NCBI GenBank assembly: GCA_033026295.1
Contig: CM065175.1
Location: 23,012,837 to 23,076,836 of the forward strand
DNA from: Channa striata
Taxonomy: Eukaryota; Chordata; Actinopteri; Anabantiformes; Channidae
DNA length: 64,000 nt
Direction of reading: 5' to 3'
Shown here: piece after piece, positions 48,520 to 60,000 of the stretch
Layout: the number at the start of each line of letters is the position of its first letter
How positions within the stretch are numbered: the stretch's first letter is position 1
The notes under the pieces: model-generated
Databases searched by the model: none
Told to the model about the DNA's origin: nothing
Seen by the model: only the letters and a program-made list of their open reading frames with translations
Made by a program: the position numbers and the translations under genes

Positions 48520-50231
48520 CTACAGACACCCAAAGGCATATCAAACAGCCCTTGTTCCTCTCTGCATGGTTAGTTGGTGATTCATCGCAGAGTGAGTCAG
48601 ATGGCGGTTGTCTGGTCTTTGTTTGCCTATAAACCACTTTTCACTGGTACTGAATTAGATTATCTGCACATGGGCACAGACGTGGCCACTTTGCCCGTTC
48701 ATTTCACAATTCTACGGCATCGTTAGACAAGTTCGAGTGCACATGAACGCATGAGTAACGATAAAGGATGCTAGCGATGAACCTTCTTAAAAACTGTTGA
48801 ATAGTTGCTATGCTGAAATATGCCACAGACCTGACAGACATGTACAGTACAATTCCAGGGAACCAATAAGCCACCTCTTATTTTCTCTAAGAATAACACA
48901 TTGCATCCTTTTAATAACAGGTTCAACTGCATTGCACTAAACAAAAGGGGAGAAATTCCAGGCAGAGACGTCTGCCAATAGAAAGATGTTGTGCACACAC
49001 TGTTACATTAATCGCACTTAATTTACTCTGAATAAAAATATGTATCCTAAATTTTAACGTTCATTAACGACAGAACTCTCTGCTGTATGACCCACTAACT
49101 TATGCTCCATGTCTGAACAACGGATCGTGGCCCAGCACTGGAGGGGAACTCCAATGGGAACTTGAAGCCAAACAAAACCCATGTGGAGCTCTGCTGAGCG
49201 TTCTGTAGCTTGTGCTAGCCTACGAGGGAAAGTATCCGACGCTTGAAATAAGACCAAGTTGTGGTTGTGGGATGAGCCCGGCGACTGGGCCTGACTGGGC
49301 GCTCTCACGCGATGTGAAAATGATCTGGCATCAAATGCAGGAAACTCGCTGGTGAGTGTGTGACAGATCAAAGTGAAAAAGGATTCGGTTCGAACACCAC
49401 ACATCCATGGTGAAAGGCATCTTTTGTATTGAGTCGATTCACATTCGAGTCAAGTGAGCAGTAAAACATTAAAAATGACGTTGCGCCGTCTTTCCCAAGC
49501 TTTCCTGCTATTGTTTAACTCTGACAAACTAAACTGTGGCAAACCCCACCCATCTGGCAACAAGCTAAAAAAATATTTTCCAAATCCTTGCTAAACCAGA
49601 AGAGGGTGTGTGGGGGAGTGTGTGCATGTGTGTGTGTGCACAAAGCCAACTATAATGCCAGTTGTGCATATGTAAACACACTTGCACAACTACAGAGTAT
49701 AAGCAAAACACAGGTGATAGTCATTTACTGTAAAATGTATTTTAAACTCCACTAAGCAACATCAAAGAAAGCTGAACACACTGTAACTGAGGAATCGCAT
49801 CAAAACGCACAAACTTGGCTGCTTATCACACTTCCTCAGTCCTAATAAACAAGAGCAAAAGTTAATGCAGAACATCTGAAGCATGTCAGATTGACTCAAA
49901 AGTAGAAACTTGGTGCCCTGGTTAGATTTAATAAGCAAACTGCTCCAAACATCGCACACAACTCAAATCGATATCACAACTGTTACATAACTAACCAGAC
50001 GAGGTGGAAATGGCTGAGGTTACAGTGCACCCGCAATGCCCACTGCTACTACACAAAGAAAGAATGAAAGAAAGAAAGTAAGAAAGAAAGAAAAAGCGAG
50101 AGGGGAGGGACAAAGACTCCATAGAGCTGCGCCATCTTAATATGATTTACCCTGTCCATGTGCAAGTGACTCATCAAGGGCTTGTGTGGCTCTGAGGCCT
50201 CTATGGAAACTCTAATTCTATAAACTCCGCT

Positions 50232-50265
<34 letters not shown>

Positions 50266-53200
50266 CTCTGCCAGGTTCTGGTCGGCTGAAAGTCCAAGAC
50301 CGACTCTTTCATTACTTGCACACCAATAAAGCCAGCATGGATGGCTCAGCACAGCAGCCTTCCAGCGCATTTGCAGGCCTGCCACATCTGTTTCACATTG
50401 CAGAGCATTGTGCTAGAGGCTCAGAGAACAAATAGTCGCCAGGCCAGGCAGCCACACACACTCACCAGGCACCTACTGACATTATCTATACGAGCTGGGA
50501 CAAGCTGTGAGCCTTAGGCTACAATTAGAATCAAGATAATAAATAAACCCAATCAGAAAAATAATATGCAGTTTAATTATCAATTTAAATGTAGTTTTCT
50601 TATTCATTTTAATTTGTTTTATTTTAATATAATTCCTTTTTTATATTAGCAGCTTCTGCTGTTCCAATCAGTGACGTTGGGCAGGGAAACAAAACTTTTA
50701 GATATTTCAGACATAAATTATTCATCGATCTGAGAACGAAGGTTTTTGTGGTACTTAAGAGAATGTGTTCAGTCCATTGCAACACTTACACACAGCTATA
50801 AGATCTAATTTACGTAACTCCAGATCTTCCCCCAGCTCTCCTCAGAGCTCTCCTCTGCCCTGAGATGACTCAGTGTGAGAGACGACTGTCTGTTGTCACA
50901 AAACACAAGCTGAGATCATCGTAGGGGAACACAGGGCTTCCCCCCGAGGCAGCCTGAAGAACAGAGCCGGGTGAGATCAAACGGCATGAGAGAAGACGTA
51001 CAGTAGCACAGCGAAAAGTGCTAGTGGTGAGGATGGTTAGTTGCCTCGGGGAGCCGAGCACATGATGCTGAGCTTGACTTTTATCTATGAAATGTTAATG
51101 TTCTGGAAAATAAACAGAGTTTGTTTTTTTTTTTATTTTACTTTACCAGATAAAAGGCTGCCGCACATTTGGACCTGAGAAGGTACCAGAGATAATAACA
51201 CTGATAACGCAGACATTTTGACACGTCGTTATGTGTTATTATAAACATCAGTGGCGGATTTGCAGGATCTTGATTTTGCTTACTGGCTTACTAGAATAAC
51301 TTCCAGGCAAAGTTAATGGAATGAAACAACTGTTAATTTAGTTTGTTCTACCCATGTGTTTCTTGATGTGACAAGTCACAATGGCTGACTGTGAGAGGGT
51401 CTGTTGGTGCAATGATTACTCAAGCAGAGGGAGAAATGATGCCAGGAGATGTTTTTCGACCGACTGTGGGCAGCTCTGAGTTCGGGTTAGGCAGTCGGTT
51501 GTGAAGGAAGTGGTCAGACGTCTCCACACACAACTGCTGGATGTTAGATTCGGTATTTAAACAATGATATAAACCGATCACAGAAACCTAGCAACCTTAA
51601 TGTGTCACATCACTAATTACGCTGACATAGTAACAGATTATTATAACCATTCCTAATATAATCTTTGTATATGCTGCAATACGCCACAGTTCATACTTAA
51701 ACTCTAGTGTTATCTGTTCTTTTTACATACAGAACACATTTTCTCAAATAATGATTTGATTAAGAAAATGAATCTGCCATTTTCATAAAATATTTTTTGA
51801 TTCCATCTAAAATTTGAATATTTGCTGCTTTGTTTATCTTTTGTGGTAGCAAAGTGAATATCTCTAGGTTTTGGTTTGATGATCATTTTGGTTTTTGGAG
51901 CATTGTAAACAGCATTTTTCCGAGCATCTGACATTTTGCAGACAATGCTCACGTGCATGATAGTAACCGATAGTTGCGGCTTTAGTTGCTTCTTTATTTT
52001 TGTGTATACATTTTTAATTAGGTACTGGATTTTACACCTCAACAGACTTTTTATTTATTACTTGATTATTTTTTCTCTTAAATTACAGGTTTCCATGCCA
52101 TCAGAGGTACATTCCCAGCTGCTTTAGAAAGTTATCATAAAATACCCCTGAACCACTGAAACAAAGCTTCTATTAAAAACGATTCTACCGTATTTTCCGG
52201 ACTATAAGCCGCTACTTTTTTCCGACGTTTTGAACCATTCGGCTTTTACAGAGATGCGGCTTTTCTATGAATTTTTCTGCAGCCCTCAGATGGGCGCTGT
52301 AGATGGAAGTCAGTGCAAACAAAAAATCGTTCTATGTAAATATCTTATTCCTCAGCCTGGATATTGGCGGCTTATAGTCCGATGCGGTTTATATGTGACA
52401 AAGTATATATTTCTTTTAAATTTTAGCGGGTGCGGCTTAAATCTAGGTGCGCTCTATAGTCCAGAATTTACGGTATTTTAAGTGCTAGTAAATCCAAAAC
52501 GTGAGCCTTAACTGCATGATCAACTGCTGCATGTGGTGATGCTCTTCCATTTTAGGAAAAAACTTTCTCTCAACAAACCTGACAAGAGCAGAGTGAATGA
52601 GTCCTCCAGGCCCAATAATAGCAAGGATGTGTTGCCTTTGACGTGTGTAGAATTTCCTTCAGCCTAAATTTAGACACTTTACTCACTAAAGCACCAGCTC
52701 TGACTAATAGTCGACCACTTCTTGTGACGTCTATCACCGCAACCACTACGCCGCAGTCTCCCCCTTTTACTTCTCTTTTTTTCTGTCACGGGACATAGGT
52801 TGGCAAAACATTGGAGTTTCTGTTTATGACGCTCTGTGCGTTGCTTAGTGTGTCCACTATGTAGCTCAGAAGCATCACAACAGAAATATTTGATGTGTCA
52901 TAAAAGGCAAAGTCTATAAGTCCAGGTCAGAATATAGTTTTACACTGTAAATACGATGGAAATTTTGTATTTAAAAAAAAATGTCCGTCAAGCCTTTATC
53001 TTTACTGCTTTGTTTTATGGGACCATAAACTAATAAGCACATTGGTCACTTACACAGGCCAAATATTCCCAATCAAGGAAATGTGTTATGCTGTAATAAG
53101 TGCACTTCCTGCTGTGTTTTCTGATAGTCCGCCTCAAAATTACATATCAGCAAGTCATACTCCAATGCATCTTTGTTTGACATTGTTTTTTTTTTTCCAT

Positions 53201-55659
53201 GCAGCTGCACCAGGACATGTCCATCCATGTTTAGTCTGCCACAGACCTCATCAAATTCATTTTTGAAAACATTGTTCTAACACAAAATGTCTGAGAGCTT
53301 CATTTATCTTGTGCCACACCCTGCGCTGCACCGTGCTGACAGGTGGGGCAGACGGAGACGGGGTAAATCCCTGCTTCTAAGCACATAGAGTAGATTTAAT
53401 CTTGAAAAAGGGCTCGGCTGTTTACTTTACAGCAGTCTCATCTTTATCAGAGAAACTTTGATCCAAGGTGCAGTTAATATAAATATGGTTTGCATGTACA
53501 GTTCCTCTGCTAAGATAAAGTGAAGTTGATAAACTAGATGAACCAGGGCAGGTAAAAAAGTTGTTTCATATCTGTTGAATTATCACAATACATTTCTTTA
53601 CTTTAAAGATGCAGACAAATGTTGCCGTTTCTCGTCTCCCATGATCTTCTTATATTGCAGTGTTTGAGTTTGCAGCTCTTGCACAAATTCGTGTTTCCAC
53701 CCGTTGTTGGTTCAAGTTTCTGGCACATCTACAAATCATGGAAGTCTGAGTCACATCTCATTAGTTACCGAACCCTTTCCAAACAACAGAGGAAGCACAT
53801 ACTTTCAGAAAGAACTCTTCGTCAAATTCCAAAGATGGGCATTTGTTAACGTCTTGTATGAGAACTCCCGATCGTGCAACTCTATATTTATTATCGGGAG
53901 CAATTAATGGCAAAATTGCCGTCATGACAATACGATATGGCGCAGCCCTGGGAGAAAATATAAACCGTTAAAGGAAGAGAACGACCAGTTCCTCTCACAC
54001 AGGCTGATGTTTCAAAGCTCTCGGCACAGCTGGTGGTTAGTCTGGGCACGAGACACCAGACAGGAGCAGCGTTAAAGAAACGATGACTAAACAAGATCTT
54101 TACAAACTTGGGAACACCGTTCTAAAGCTCCTCTTGTAGCTCAAGGGCTCAACTTGCCGTCTGAACTCAGAGACATGGCCCTAAGCTTTATGTTTAGAAG
54201 TCTATTTTTTTTACAACAATTTCCATCCACACCTGCTTTTCCCACATTATATGGGCTGGTTCTACTGTTTTAAATTATTTACAAGTCAAATATTGCTGCA
54301 GGGAGAATGGCAGTACGACCCAACAGCTTGAACGTTTGCCTCAAGGGGAAGAGCATGTGTTTCTTCTGGTGGTTCTGCACACAAAGACTTCTGTGTAGAG
54401 TGGCGGTGTCATGCCTTTGGGTTGAACAGGTGTGTCCAGTCCACTGGACAAAACCAATGGCTCCACCTGTTGCTGCGTGTCATGCCAAACTTGGAAGGAA
54501 AAGCCCCATTATGGAGAGTGGGAGATGTTCAAAGTTTGCTGTGTTATCACCTGTCACCTAAAGCTCAGTTCAGCGGCAACTCAAAGCGGCCTGTCCGTGT
54601 ATATTAATAAACCTGACTTCCCGTTATGCTGAGCATAGAGTCAGACCGTTCCAGAAGCCAGTAAAAAACCTCTGAGTCACTGCCCTGTCACACAGCCAGA
54701 CCAAGGCTCCCAGAGCTCCGTGGCAACCAAACACCAAACACCCCGACTAAAGTCTATCAGATAAAGTCGTCCCAGCCTGGACGGAGGGATTTTTTTTTTT
54801 TGATCCCACATGCGTCAAATCTGCTTCCTTTTGCTGCTGGAGTTATTGCTCCTTATCTAGACAAGAAGCCGGAGAATTACAAGGGGCACAGTGATAGGCC
54901 GGAGATGAATAATACTCCTCTCTCTCTCACACACACACACACACACCGCCTTTTATCCAAAGTGCACAACGCAGTCGACGAGCTCATCCGCCTACAGTAT
55001 GTGCAAATTTACAAAACCCAGATTGATGAGCCGAGGACACTGACAAGCACCGACACCACAATGAAGGTCAACACGAGAATGCACAGCTGCAAAATACATA
55101 CGAGCCACATAAAGCCGCATTTCCTGCAGAACGTTTTCATTCATCTCTCCACATGCAGCAGCCCCCCCCACAGCCACACCCACTGAGTTGTGTATACATT
55201 CACATGCTACAAAGTCCAGATTCAATACAAATATGTCTCACCATGTCTGCAGTGTACACACACACACACTGCTGTTTCAACAATGAAATAATATATTACG
55301 ACAGTCCTCTGTCTGAGGCGAACAGCCAGAGTATAAAGAGATCATGTTTTCAAATGCACTGGGGGTGGAGGTGGGGGCGAAGTCCAAGCTCCTTTTGTAC
55401 TTTCACTTTCTCAAACTGTCTAAGCCAGGGCGAACCTTGCCAAGACGGTGTCACGTTCCTCGGAAGCTGAAGTCTATGGCAGTCTGATCTGCAGACATTC
55501 ACCTACAGTATGCGGCTGCAATCACAGCAGATGAGACCAAACGTCCAAGAGGTTGGAAGTGAAACGCACAATCTACTTTCAGTACAAATCCCCGAAGAGA
55601 TTGAAAGAAAGGCTACAATCATCATTATCTAAAGTCAATCATTTTTTAACAGCTTACTT

Positions 55660-55720
<61 letters not shown>

Positions 55721-57041
55721 CATGTTTGCTCAAAGGTCTAACTATTTTTTTGTCCCCCATTTGACTTGTCAAATATTAACTTTAAAATATTTAACCCGTG
55801 ATGTATGTAACAAAGCATTTAGCCCGACTGATTTCTGCAGCACTAGAAAGTGAGCTGGGGTTTTTGGGCAGATTTATACAAATGTTAAAAACTGTTACAA
55901 ACCACAGGAGTTTGTGCCAATAAATGTGAAATGCAAAATTCCTTTAATCCTTTCATTCACGTTTTCATTCAGAGTTATTAGCAGCGGAGTCACAAACAGT
56001 AATGAAAGACTTTCTATTCAATCCACCTTAACAGGGCAGGCTGTGTGTAAAAGGTGGGGCCCGTTTGCCTGGAGGTTTGTCATTTCCACATCCCCACAGG
56101 CCTCAAGTGACATTGCTAACTGACGTATCATACAACGTTAACCATCAGGAATGCCACTTCAGTGTTAATATTGGTTATGGCTCAACACATTCCTGATAGA
56201 AAATTAGGGCGTTGCGCCACCTTAGTGACACGGAACATCAACAGGTGTGAACAGAAGGCAACAGATCATAAAATGTAAATCAGCAGAGCTTGGATCCACA
56301 TGTTCTGCCTTAACTTCTGCTATGAAGTCATTAAAGCTAAAATGCAGATTTCCCACAGAGAAAAGTATTGCCGGCCTACAATCTGAACATCGCAGCCACA
56401 CAGATATTCCCAAATTACTGAGAGACTACTTGTGAAAAGGCAGGGAATTCCCCGACTAAGAATCCAGACAGCAGCAAATAAATATTATGTCATCAATAGT
56501 GCAGCACAGAACTGCAGAATAATTGAGGGCTCCAAGTGGTTCTGCCAACTCTGAGGTGTTACAGCATAGAGAGAGCAAATGTCAAGGTTGATGCACACAG
56601 CTAACACTATACCGATTAGTCAAGTCTTTCATGTTAAACCACATCCACACTTCACCGTTGCCCTAAAGCCCCTCCCATTCAAGCTCCGCCCTCTCACCTG
56701 GCTTTGAGCTCCTTGTGCTCCTCCCTGATTTTGCCCAGCTCCAGCTGCAGACGAGCTCGCTCTTTAGCCACCTGGTCTAGGGTCTTGCGGGCGTCAGCCA
56801 GCTCTGTCTCGTAGGCCACCTTCATGCCAGACAGGTCCCGGCTCACCATGGACTCGGACTCGGAGATGCGCAGCCGCAGCCCGGCGTTCTCCACCTCCAG
56901 CGAACGCACCTTGTCGATGTAGACGGCCAGACGGTCATTGAGGTTGCACAGCTCCTCCTTCTCCTGCATCCTGGTGATGCGGGCCGGGGAGACGGAGCCG
57001 GTGGGACCACGGCTGGAGCGTTTCTGGCTCGGGGTTTCCAT
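34914..57041 (-). CDS. lmna: Lamin A (prelamin A), complete, 12 coding exons
   Basis: Lamin A is a type V intermediate filament of the nuclear lamina, supporting the nuclear envelope and anchoring chromatin. Exons in order of transcription are 57041-56698, 40301-40145, 39746-39621, 39025-38855, 38394-38269, 38030-37810, 37595-37280, 36718-36611, 36315-36196, 36116-36057, 35913-35740 and 34949-34914, all with GT-AG joins and matching phases. The total is 1959 nt, or 652 residues. The head starts METPSQKRS with a mitotic-site-like SVSPAR at 18. Then come the rod (about 28-380, ending EYQELLDIKLALDMEI...YRKLLEGEE), the NLS KKRR at 433-436, an Ig-fold (about 460-575), EYNLRSRT at 594-601 and the CaaX box CSVM at 649-652. 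The sizes of exons 2-6, 8 and 9 (157, 126, 171, 126, 221, 108, 120 nt) equal human LMNA. Exon 7 is longer (316 nt), and exons 10 (60) and 11 (174) are shorter. The METPSQ start, NLS, EYNLRSRT block and late CaaX exon separate it from B-type and LIII lamins. Confidence 0.96.
35740..35913 (-). CDS. lmna: lmna coding exon 11: lamin A-specific tail
   Basis: The 174 nt encode residues 584-641, including NEYNLRSRTVICDSCGQPSD, a Ser/Gly/Ala patch and VGHSFFMGTNEPRQ. The HSFFMG at 630-635 aligns with the RSYLLG processing site of mammalian prelamin A. The exon is 96 nt shorter than the human one (270). The acceptor CCTGCAG precedes 35913 and the donor GACAG|GTACCG follows 35740. Confidence 0.92.
36057..36116 (-). 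CDS. lmna: lmna coding exon 10: Ig-fold end and acidic stretch
   Basis: The 60 nt encode residues 564-583, EMAMRKVTRTLFHDEDDDEM. They are 30 nt shorter than human exon 10 and lack the His-rich end. The acceptor ACAAACAG precedes 36116 and the donor AAATG|GTAAAT follows 36057. Read past the donor, the frame stays open for 128 codons, so there is no short lamin C tail. Confidence 0.92.
36196..36315 (-). CDS. lmna: lmna coding exon 9: Ig-fold
   Basis: The 120 nt (human size) encode residues 524-563, with IWAASSGGSHNPPTDLLW, KTQNTWGTGDLLQTSLIS and SHGE. The acceptor CTGTTGCAG precedes 36315 and the donor GGGAG|GTCGGT follows 36196. Confidence 0.95.
36611..36718 (-). CDS. lmna: lmna coding exon 8: Ig-fold
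   Basis: The 108 nt (human size) encode residues 488-523, with DQPLGNWQVKRQSGN and YKFPPKFVLKAGATVT. They match the lamin A Ig-fold core, including the NWQ.KRQ segment that covers the Arg mutated in human muscular dystrophy. The acceptor CTCCTGTAG precedes 36718 and the donor TGACT|GTAAGC follows 36611. Confidence 0.95.
37280..37595 (-). CDS. lmna: lmna coding exon 7: linker, NLS, Ig-fold start
   Basis: The 316 nt encode residues 382-487: LRLSPSPPPTKV (post-rod phosphosite region), a Ser/Ala/Gly-rich linker, the NLS TKKRRLND (432-439) and GRITVDEVDLEGKFVRLSN, the first Ig-fold strands. The exon is 93 nt longer than human exon 7 (223 nt), almost all in the low-complexity linker. The acceptor CCCCCAG precedes 37595 and the donor ACGAG|GTAAAT follows 37280. 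Confidence 0.94.
37810..38030 (-). CDS. lmna: lmna coding exon 6: coil 2 end and rod terminus
   Basis: The 221 nt (human size) encode residues 309-381 and part of 382. They include EMAEIRARMQQQLDEYQEL and the intermediate-filament rod-end consensus LALDMEINAYRKLLEGEEE. The acceptor TGAATCAG precedes 38030 and the donor GAGAG|GTGAGA follows 37810. Confidence 0.96.
38269..38394 (-). CDS. lmna: lmna coding exon 5: coil 2
   Basis: The 126 nt encode residues 267-308, with LENARQSADRNSHLVGAAH, EELQQTRIRVEGLSGQL and SQLQKQ. The acceptor TTGTGCCAG precedes 38394 and the donor AGCAG|GTACAC follows 38269. Confidence 0.95.
38855..39025 (-). CDS. lmna: lmna coding exon 4: coil 1B/2
   Basis: The 171 nt (human size) encode residues 210-266, with ELRESKRRHESRIVEIDSG, RQKEFDSKLAEALSDL and RAQHEDQVRLYKEELEKTY. 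The acceptor GTCTTCAG precedes 39025 and the donor GCAAG|GTACGT follows 38855. It carries no long open frame of its own around it, so it is easily missed. Confidence 0.94.
39621..39746 (-). CDS. lmna: lmna coding exon 3: coil 1B
   Basis: The 126 nt encode residues 168-209, with LEGNLADAKKQLQDEML, RRVDAENRLQTLKEELEF and QKNIYNE, near-identical to human lamin A. The acceptor's pyrimidine tract is an expanded (CTTCC/CTCCC)n run on the transcribed strand. The donor is ACGAG|GTTCCC. Confidence 0.95.
39749..39794. repeat. Polypurine/polypyrimidine tract at the lmna exon 3 acceptor
   Basis: GGGAGGGAGGAAGGAGGAAG and related units run immediately upstream of exon 3. On the transcribed strand they form a pyrimidine tract of more than 40 bases. 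Confidence 0.9.
40145..40301 (-). CDS. lmna: lmna coding exon 2: coil 1B
   Basis: The acceptor AAACAG precedes 40301 and the donor CCAAG|GTAAAA follows 40145. The 157 nt, the human exon 2 size, encode residues 115-167 with NAKKESDLEAALARL, DLEALLNSKDASLTTAL and LKAQLAK, all in coiled-coil heptads. Confidence 0.95.
43379..43406. repeat. (AC)14 microsatellite in lmna intron 1
   Basis: Fourteen perfect AC units. Confidence 0.95.
46825..46854. repeat. (CA)15 microsatellite in lmna intron 1
   Basis: Fifteen perfect CA units. Confidence 0.95.
48463..48516. repeat. (TG)27 microsatellite in lmna intron 1
   Basis: Twenty-seven perfect TG units, one of the two longest dinucleotide repeats here and likely polymorphic. 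Confidence 0.95.
50056..50098. repeat. (GAAA)n-like purine tract in lmna intron 1
   Basis: Imperfect AAAG/GAAA units interrupted by single-base changes. Confidence 0.85.
50235..50262. repeat. (AC)14 microsatellite in lmna intron 1
   Basis: Fourteen perfect AC units followed by CTCTCTCT. Confidence 0.95.
52186..52475. mobile_element. Foldback/MITE-like DNA element in lmna intron 1
   Basis: The left end ACCGTATTTTCCGGACTATA is mirrored at the right end by TATAGTCCAGAATTTACGGT (17 of 20 positions pair). Internal GCGGCTTATAGTCCG and TGCGGCTTAAATC copies form further inverted and direct sub-repeats. This is the familiar CCGTATTTTCCGGACTATAAG repeat of vertebrate genomes. It encodes no transposase, and no target-site duplication is obvious. 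Confidence 0.8.
55661..55718. repeat. (CA)29 microsatellite in lmna intron 1
   Basis: Twenty-nine perfect CA units, the longest simple repeat in the window, about 1 kb downstream of lmna coding exon 1 in transcription order. Confidence 0.95.
56698..57041 (-). CDS. lmna: lmna coding exon 1: head and coil 1A/1B start
   Basis: The ATG (complement of 57039-57041) starts METPSQKRSSRG, the lamin A head. SVSPARITR resembles the CDK1 site before the rod, and LNDRLAVYIDKVRSLE is the highly conserved rod start. It encodes residues 1-114 and two bases of codon 115 (KELKA-R). The donor is CCAG|GTGAGA. Confidence 0.96.
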
Positions 57042-57085
57042 GGCGATAATGGCTCAGCAAAAGGTGCAGAAGGGACGAGTCAATG
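57042..57085 (-). other. lmna: lmna 5' UTR segment joined to the first coding exon
   Basis: On the minus strand a strong acceptor (CTCCTCCCCCACAG) ends at 57086, 44 bases before the ATG. The exon thus starts at 57085 and the message must begin in at least one upstream non-coding exon. Human LMNA instead has its main ATG in a first exon that carries the promoter, so this arrangement differs. Confidence 0.6.
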
Positions 57086-60000
57086 GCTGTGGGGGAGGAG
57101 AGTGAGGCAACGAGGCTGCATTAAAATACCGTATACACAGTGTTTACAGTGCGTTTCCAGGGCAGTGAAAAGCAGTGTGCTAAATTGTGAATCATGAGCT
57201 AAACTTTCATACACTTAAGAATGAAGAAATGTTCCAGCCTTGCATAACCCTGATCCTTATCTGGGCCATCTCAAGAGCTGGGTCTATTTTGTATAAAATG
57301 TATTTCTGGACCCTTTTGAAACAGCCATCCATAAAACACAGCTATAAAACCTAGCACGTATGCGTTATATTTCCATTGTGTCAGGTAAAAAGTAATGAGG
57401 CAAAGCTTGTTTATAATTCCTGTTGTACAGTACTTCAGGATTTTGGGAAGAAAGAACACTTGTATATATTTAAAAAAACAAAAAAGGTGTTAGCATTTTG
57501 GTTCCCTTTTCCTACGTTAACTGCCCCTGCTAACGTCCCTTATTCACACCGATATTTGTCGCTGCAACACTGTCATAACATGCGTCTTTCTCTTGGCTTC
57601 TTTTGCTTTGTTAAACTGCTGCCGCAGAAGTTGCTTGACAAACCCAGCTCCCACAAACACCAACCCCCACCACTGTCTTACTCACAAAGTAATTACATTC
57701 TTTTTTTGTCATTCCAGAAATACCAATCATAACCAGGCCCAACCAGAGTTTGGGAAGAGTAAATGAAAATCAGTCTCTCCCGCTTTGCTCTGCAGAGTTT
57801 TCAGTAAAACGGAAGAAGCCCACAAAAGTTGTAATTACTTTCACTGATTTAAAGTAATCATCCTGTCTATAACCACATGCACCAGAACAGATCATAACCA
57901 AATGTTTCAATCATAATAAAAACAATAATTTTGATTTGTACTGACAATGAAATGAGTATGTGATCCAGAACTTATTTTTTTATTTTTGTAGTATACAGAG
58001 TCATCTTATCTTCATTGTATATTTATCTGAAATAAAAAGAACCAGAAAGACTGAGGATTTTTTTTCCTCTGCGATTTCAAAAGTAAAAGTAAAAACTGTA
58101 CAGGAAACATTTCCAACTACAAAGCCAAAATTTCCTGTAAAAAAAGAAAAATGCAATTAAATGCTTTTTCTTCGGCATCCAGCTGCACTATACTGCAATT
58201 TTGGAAGCCTTCAACAATCTCCCTCTCAAAACCTCCCAGCCTTTCCCGACAAAATAGCTGGAAAACCTTCTCCACCTCAGGAGTGGGTGGAGGCACCAAA
58301 TTTTGCCATCATCACCGCCATTAGCCTACCAAAAGTGCACACAAGGACATGCACGCCCATGTGGGTGGGATGGCGCACACACGCATGCACATGATGTGCG
58401 CACACGCCCACAGGAGCAGAGCCGTACACTCACACAAGTACTCTCTAAGCAACTCTGAATAAATGAAGCATCCATTTGAGCTCCCAAAAGTGTGTCGAGC
58501 GTTTTCAGGTGCCGTGTGATATCCCACTTTATAACAACAGCAGACATTAAAATCTGCCGCAACTTTCTCAGTTACAAAGTTAATCCACAGCCATGCCTGG
58601 CAAAATATAAATAGCTTCAAGCTGAACAAGCCAGACAACAACTACATTATGACCAGACAACAGAAGCTCTGTCTGCCAATGTGACCACCATAAAAAGCAG
58701 CGAGACCAAAATCTGAACCTTACCTCGGTTGTTTGAGAACCTCTTGACTGCAGACTGCTGCAGGGACTGACAGTGAGTGTACTGGACCTTTCTGGAAGTT
58801 TATCTGCTGCCTCGAGTGTGTGTGTGTGAGCTGCTGTGAGTGTGTGTGCCGTACCCGGGAGGAGTGTAGAGGAGAAGATCCGATGAATAATGCAGTCTTG
58901 CTCTGTGCTGGTGGGTGTGTGTGTGCCTTTGGCTCGTGCCCTGAACTGCTTTCCTAGCTGTCGGTCACTGCACATGTACCAACTGCTGAAGAGGGAAAGA
59001 GGAGGCGGGAGCAGAATGAGTCGAGAGGGTGGGGCGGCAAGGAGGAGTCAGGCTAGACAGCCTGCGTGTGTGTGTGTCTGTGTGTGTGTGAGAGAGAGAG
59101 CTGCTGCTCAGCTTTATCTCTCGCTGCACTGCCGCTATCTTTTCCCGTCTCATTTCAACTTCGACAGAACCGTCGCCGACAGATTGACCTCTGCGAACGG
59201 TGCAAGTGGTCCGTCAGTAAGACACCGTGACACTGATGACACTCAACAGCTTTCAGGTGCATGAGAGAGTGTGAACGTGCAGATCTCATCCCGCTCTTCC
59301 CTCTCGCAACAAACAATATATTTTTACTCGGCTTCCATGGTTCTAATCAGCTGTGGCAGGCACATGGAGGAGACATTTCACTTTCTGTTTTACAGAGAGA
59401 AAGGAAAAGCCCCCAGTGCTCCGAGAGGAGCAGAGATGACCTTGTCGCACAAAAACACACAACATAGAACTTAATCAAGCAAGTCCAAAAGCGCAAACAA
59501 ACCATTCACTGCCCCTCAGTAGAATCCAGCTCTTAACCGTGGCAGAAGAATAACCCGTCTGCAAGCTCGTCCACTGAATCCAAGAAAGAAAAAGTCCACA
59601 AGTGTTTGATGTTATATTCCCAGTGGACGGTAGAATAATTCCCACAAGTCATCTTGAATGCCCAAAGGTCTGACATTCAAACTCAAGCGGATTCTGGTCT
59701 TATATTTACTTCTACGGGGTGGAGTTAATGGAATCATGGGGCGCAAGGAAAAAAGATGTTGTCTGCGTCTGTGTGTATGTATCTTTTTGCCATGGAAATG
59801 GAGGTTAGTCTATTCATATGTGTGTGTGAGTGTGTGTGTGTGAGTGTATGAGCATGTGGTTAAACAAGGGGCACGACAGCTTCTCTGTTTTTGGGCATGG
59901 GGCAGGCCCAGTGGCTATAAGGGAGTATCCTGGCTCCGGTGTGGCCTTCCAGTGGAAAGGATCCGTCAGTCTCTTAAGCTGCCTCTGAGTCACACGTCCA

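Larger units (their letters stand above)
40302..56697 (-). other. lmna: lmna intron 1 (16.4 kb)
   Basis: The intron separates the head/coil 1A exon from exon 2, as in all vertebrate lamin A genes I know. No further coding exon is evident on either strand. It contains microsatellites at 43379, 46825, 48463, 50235 and 55661 and one foldback transposon at 52186-52475. It could hold enhancers or an alternative germline first exon, but I cannot point to one. Confidence 0.75.

Noticed and set aside
47937..48632. 231-codon open frame, the longest in the six frames
   Set aside because: It runs through the (TG)27 repeat as a Val-Cys run and has no family features, splice context or codon bias. It lies in lmna intron 1 on the other strand.
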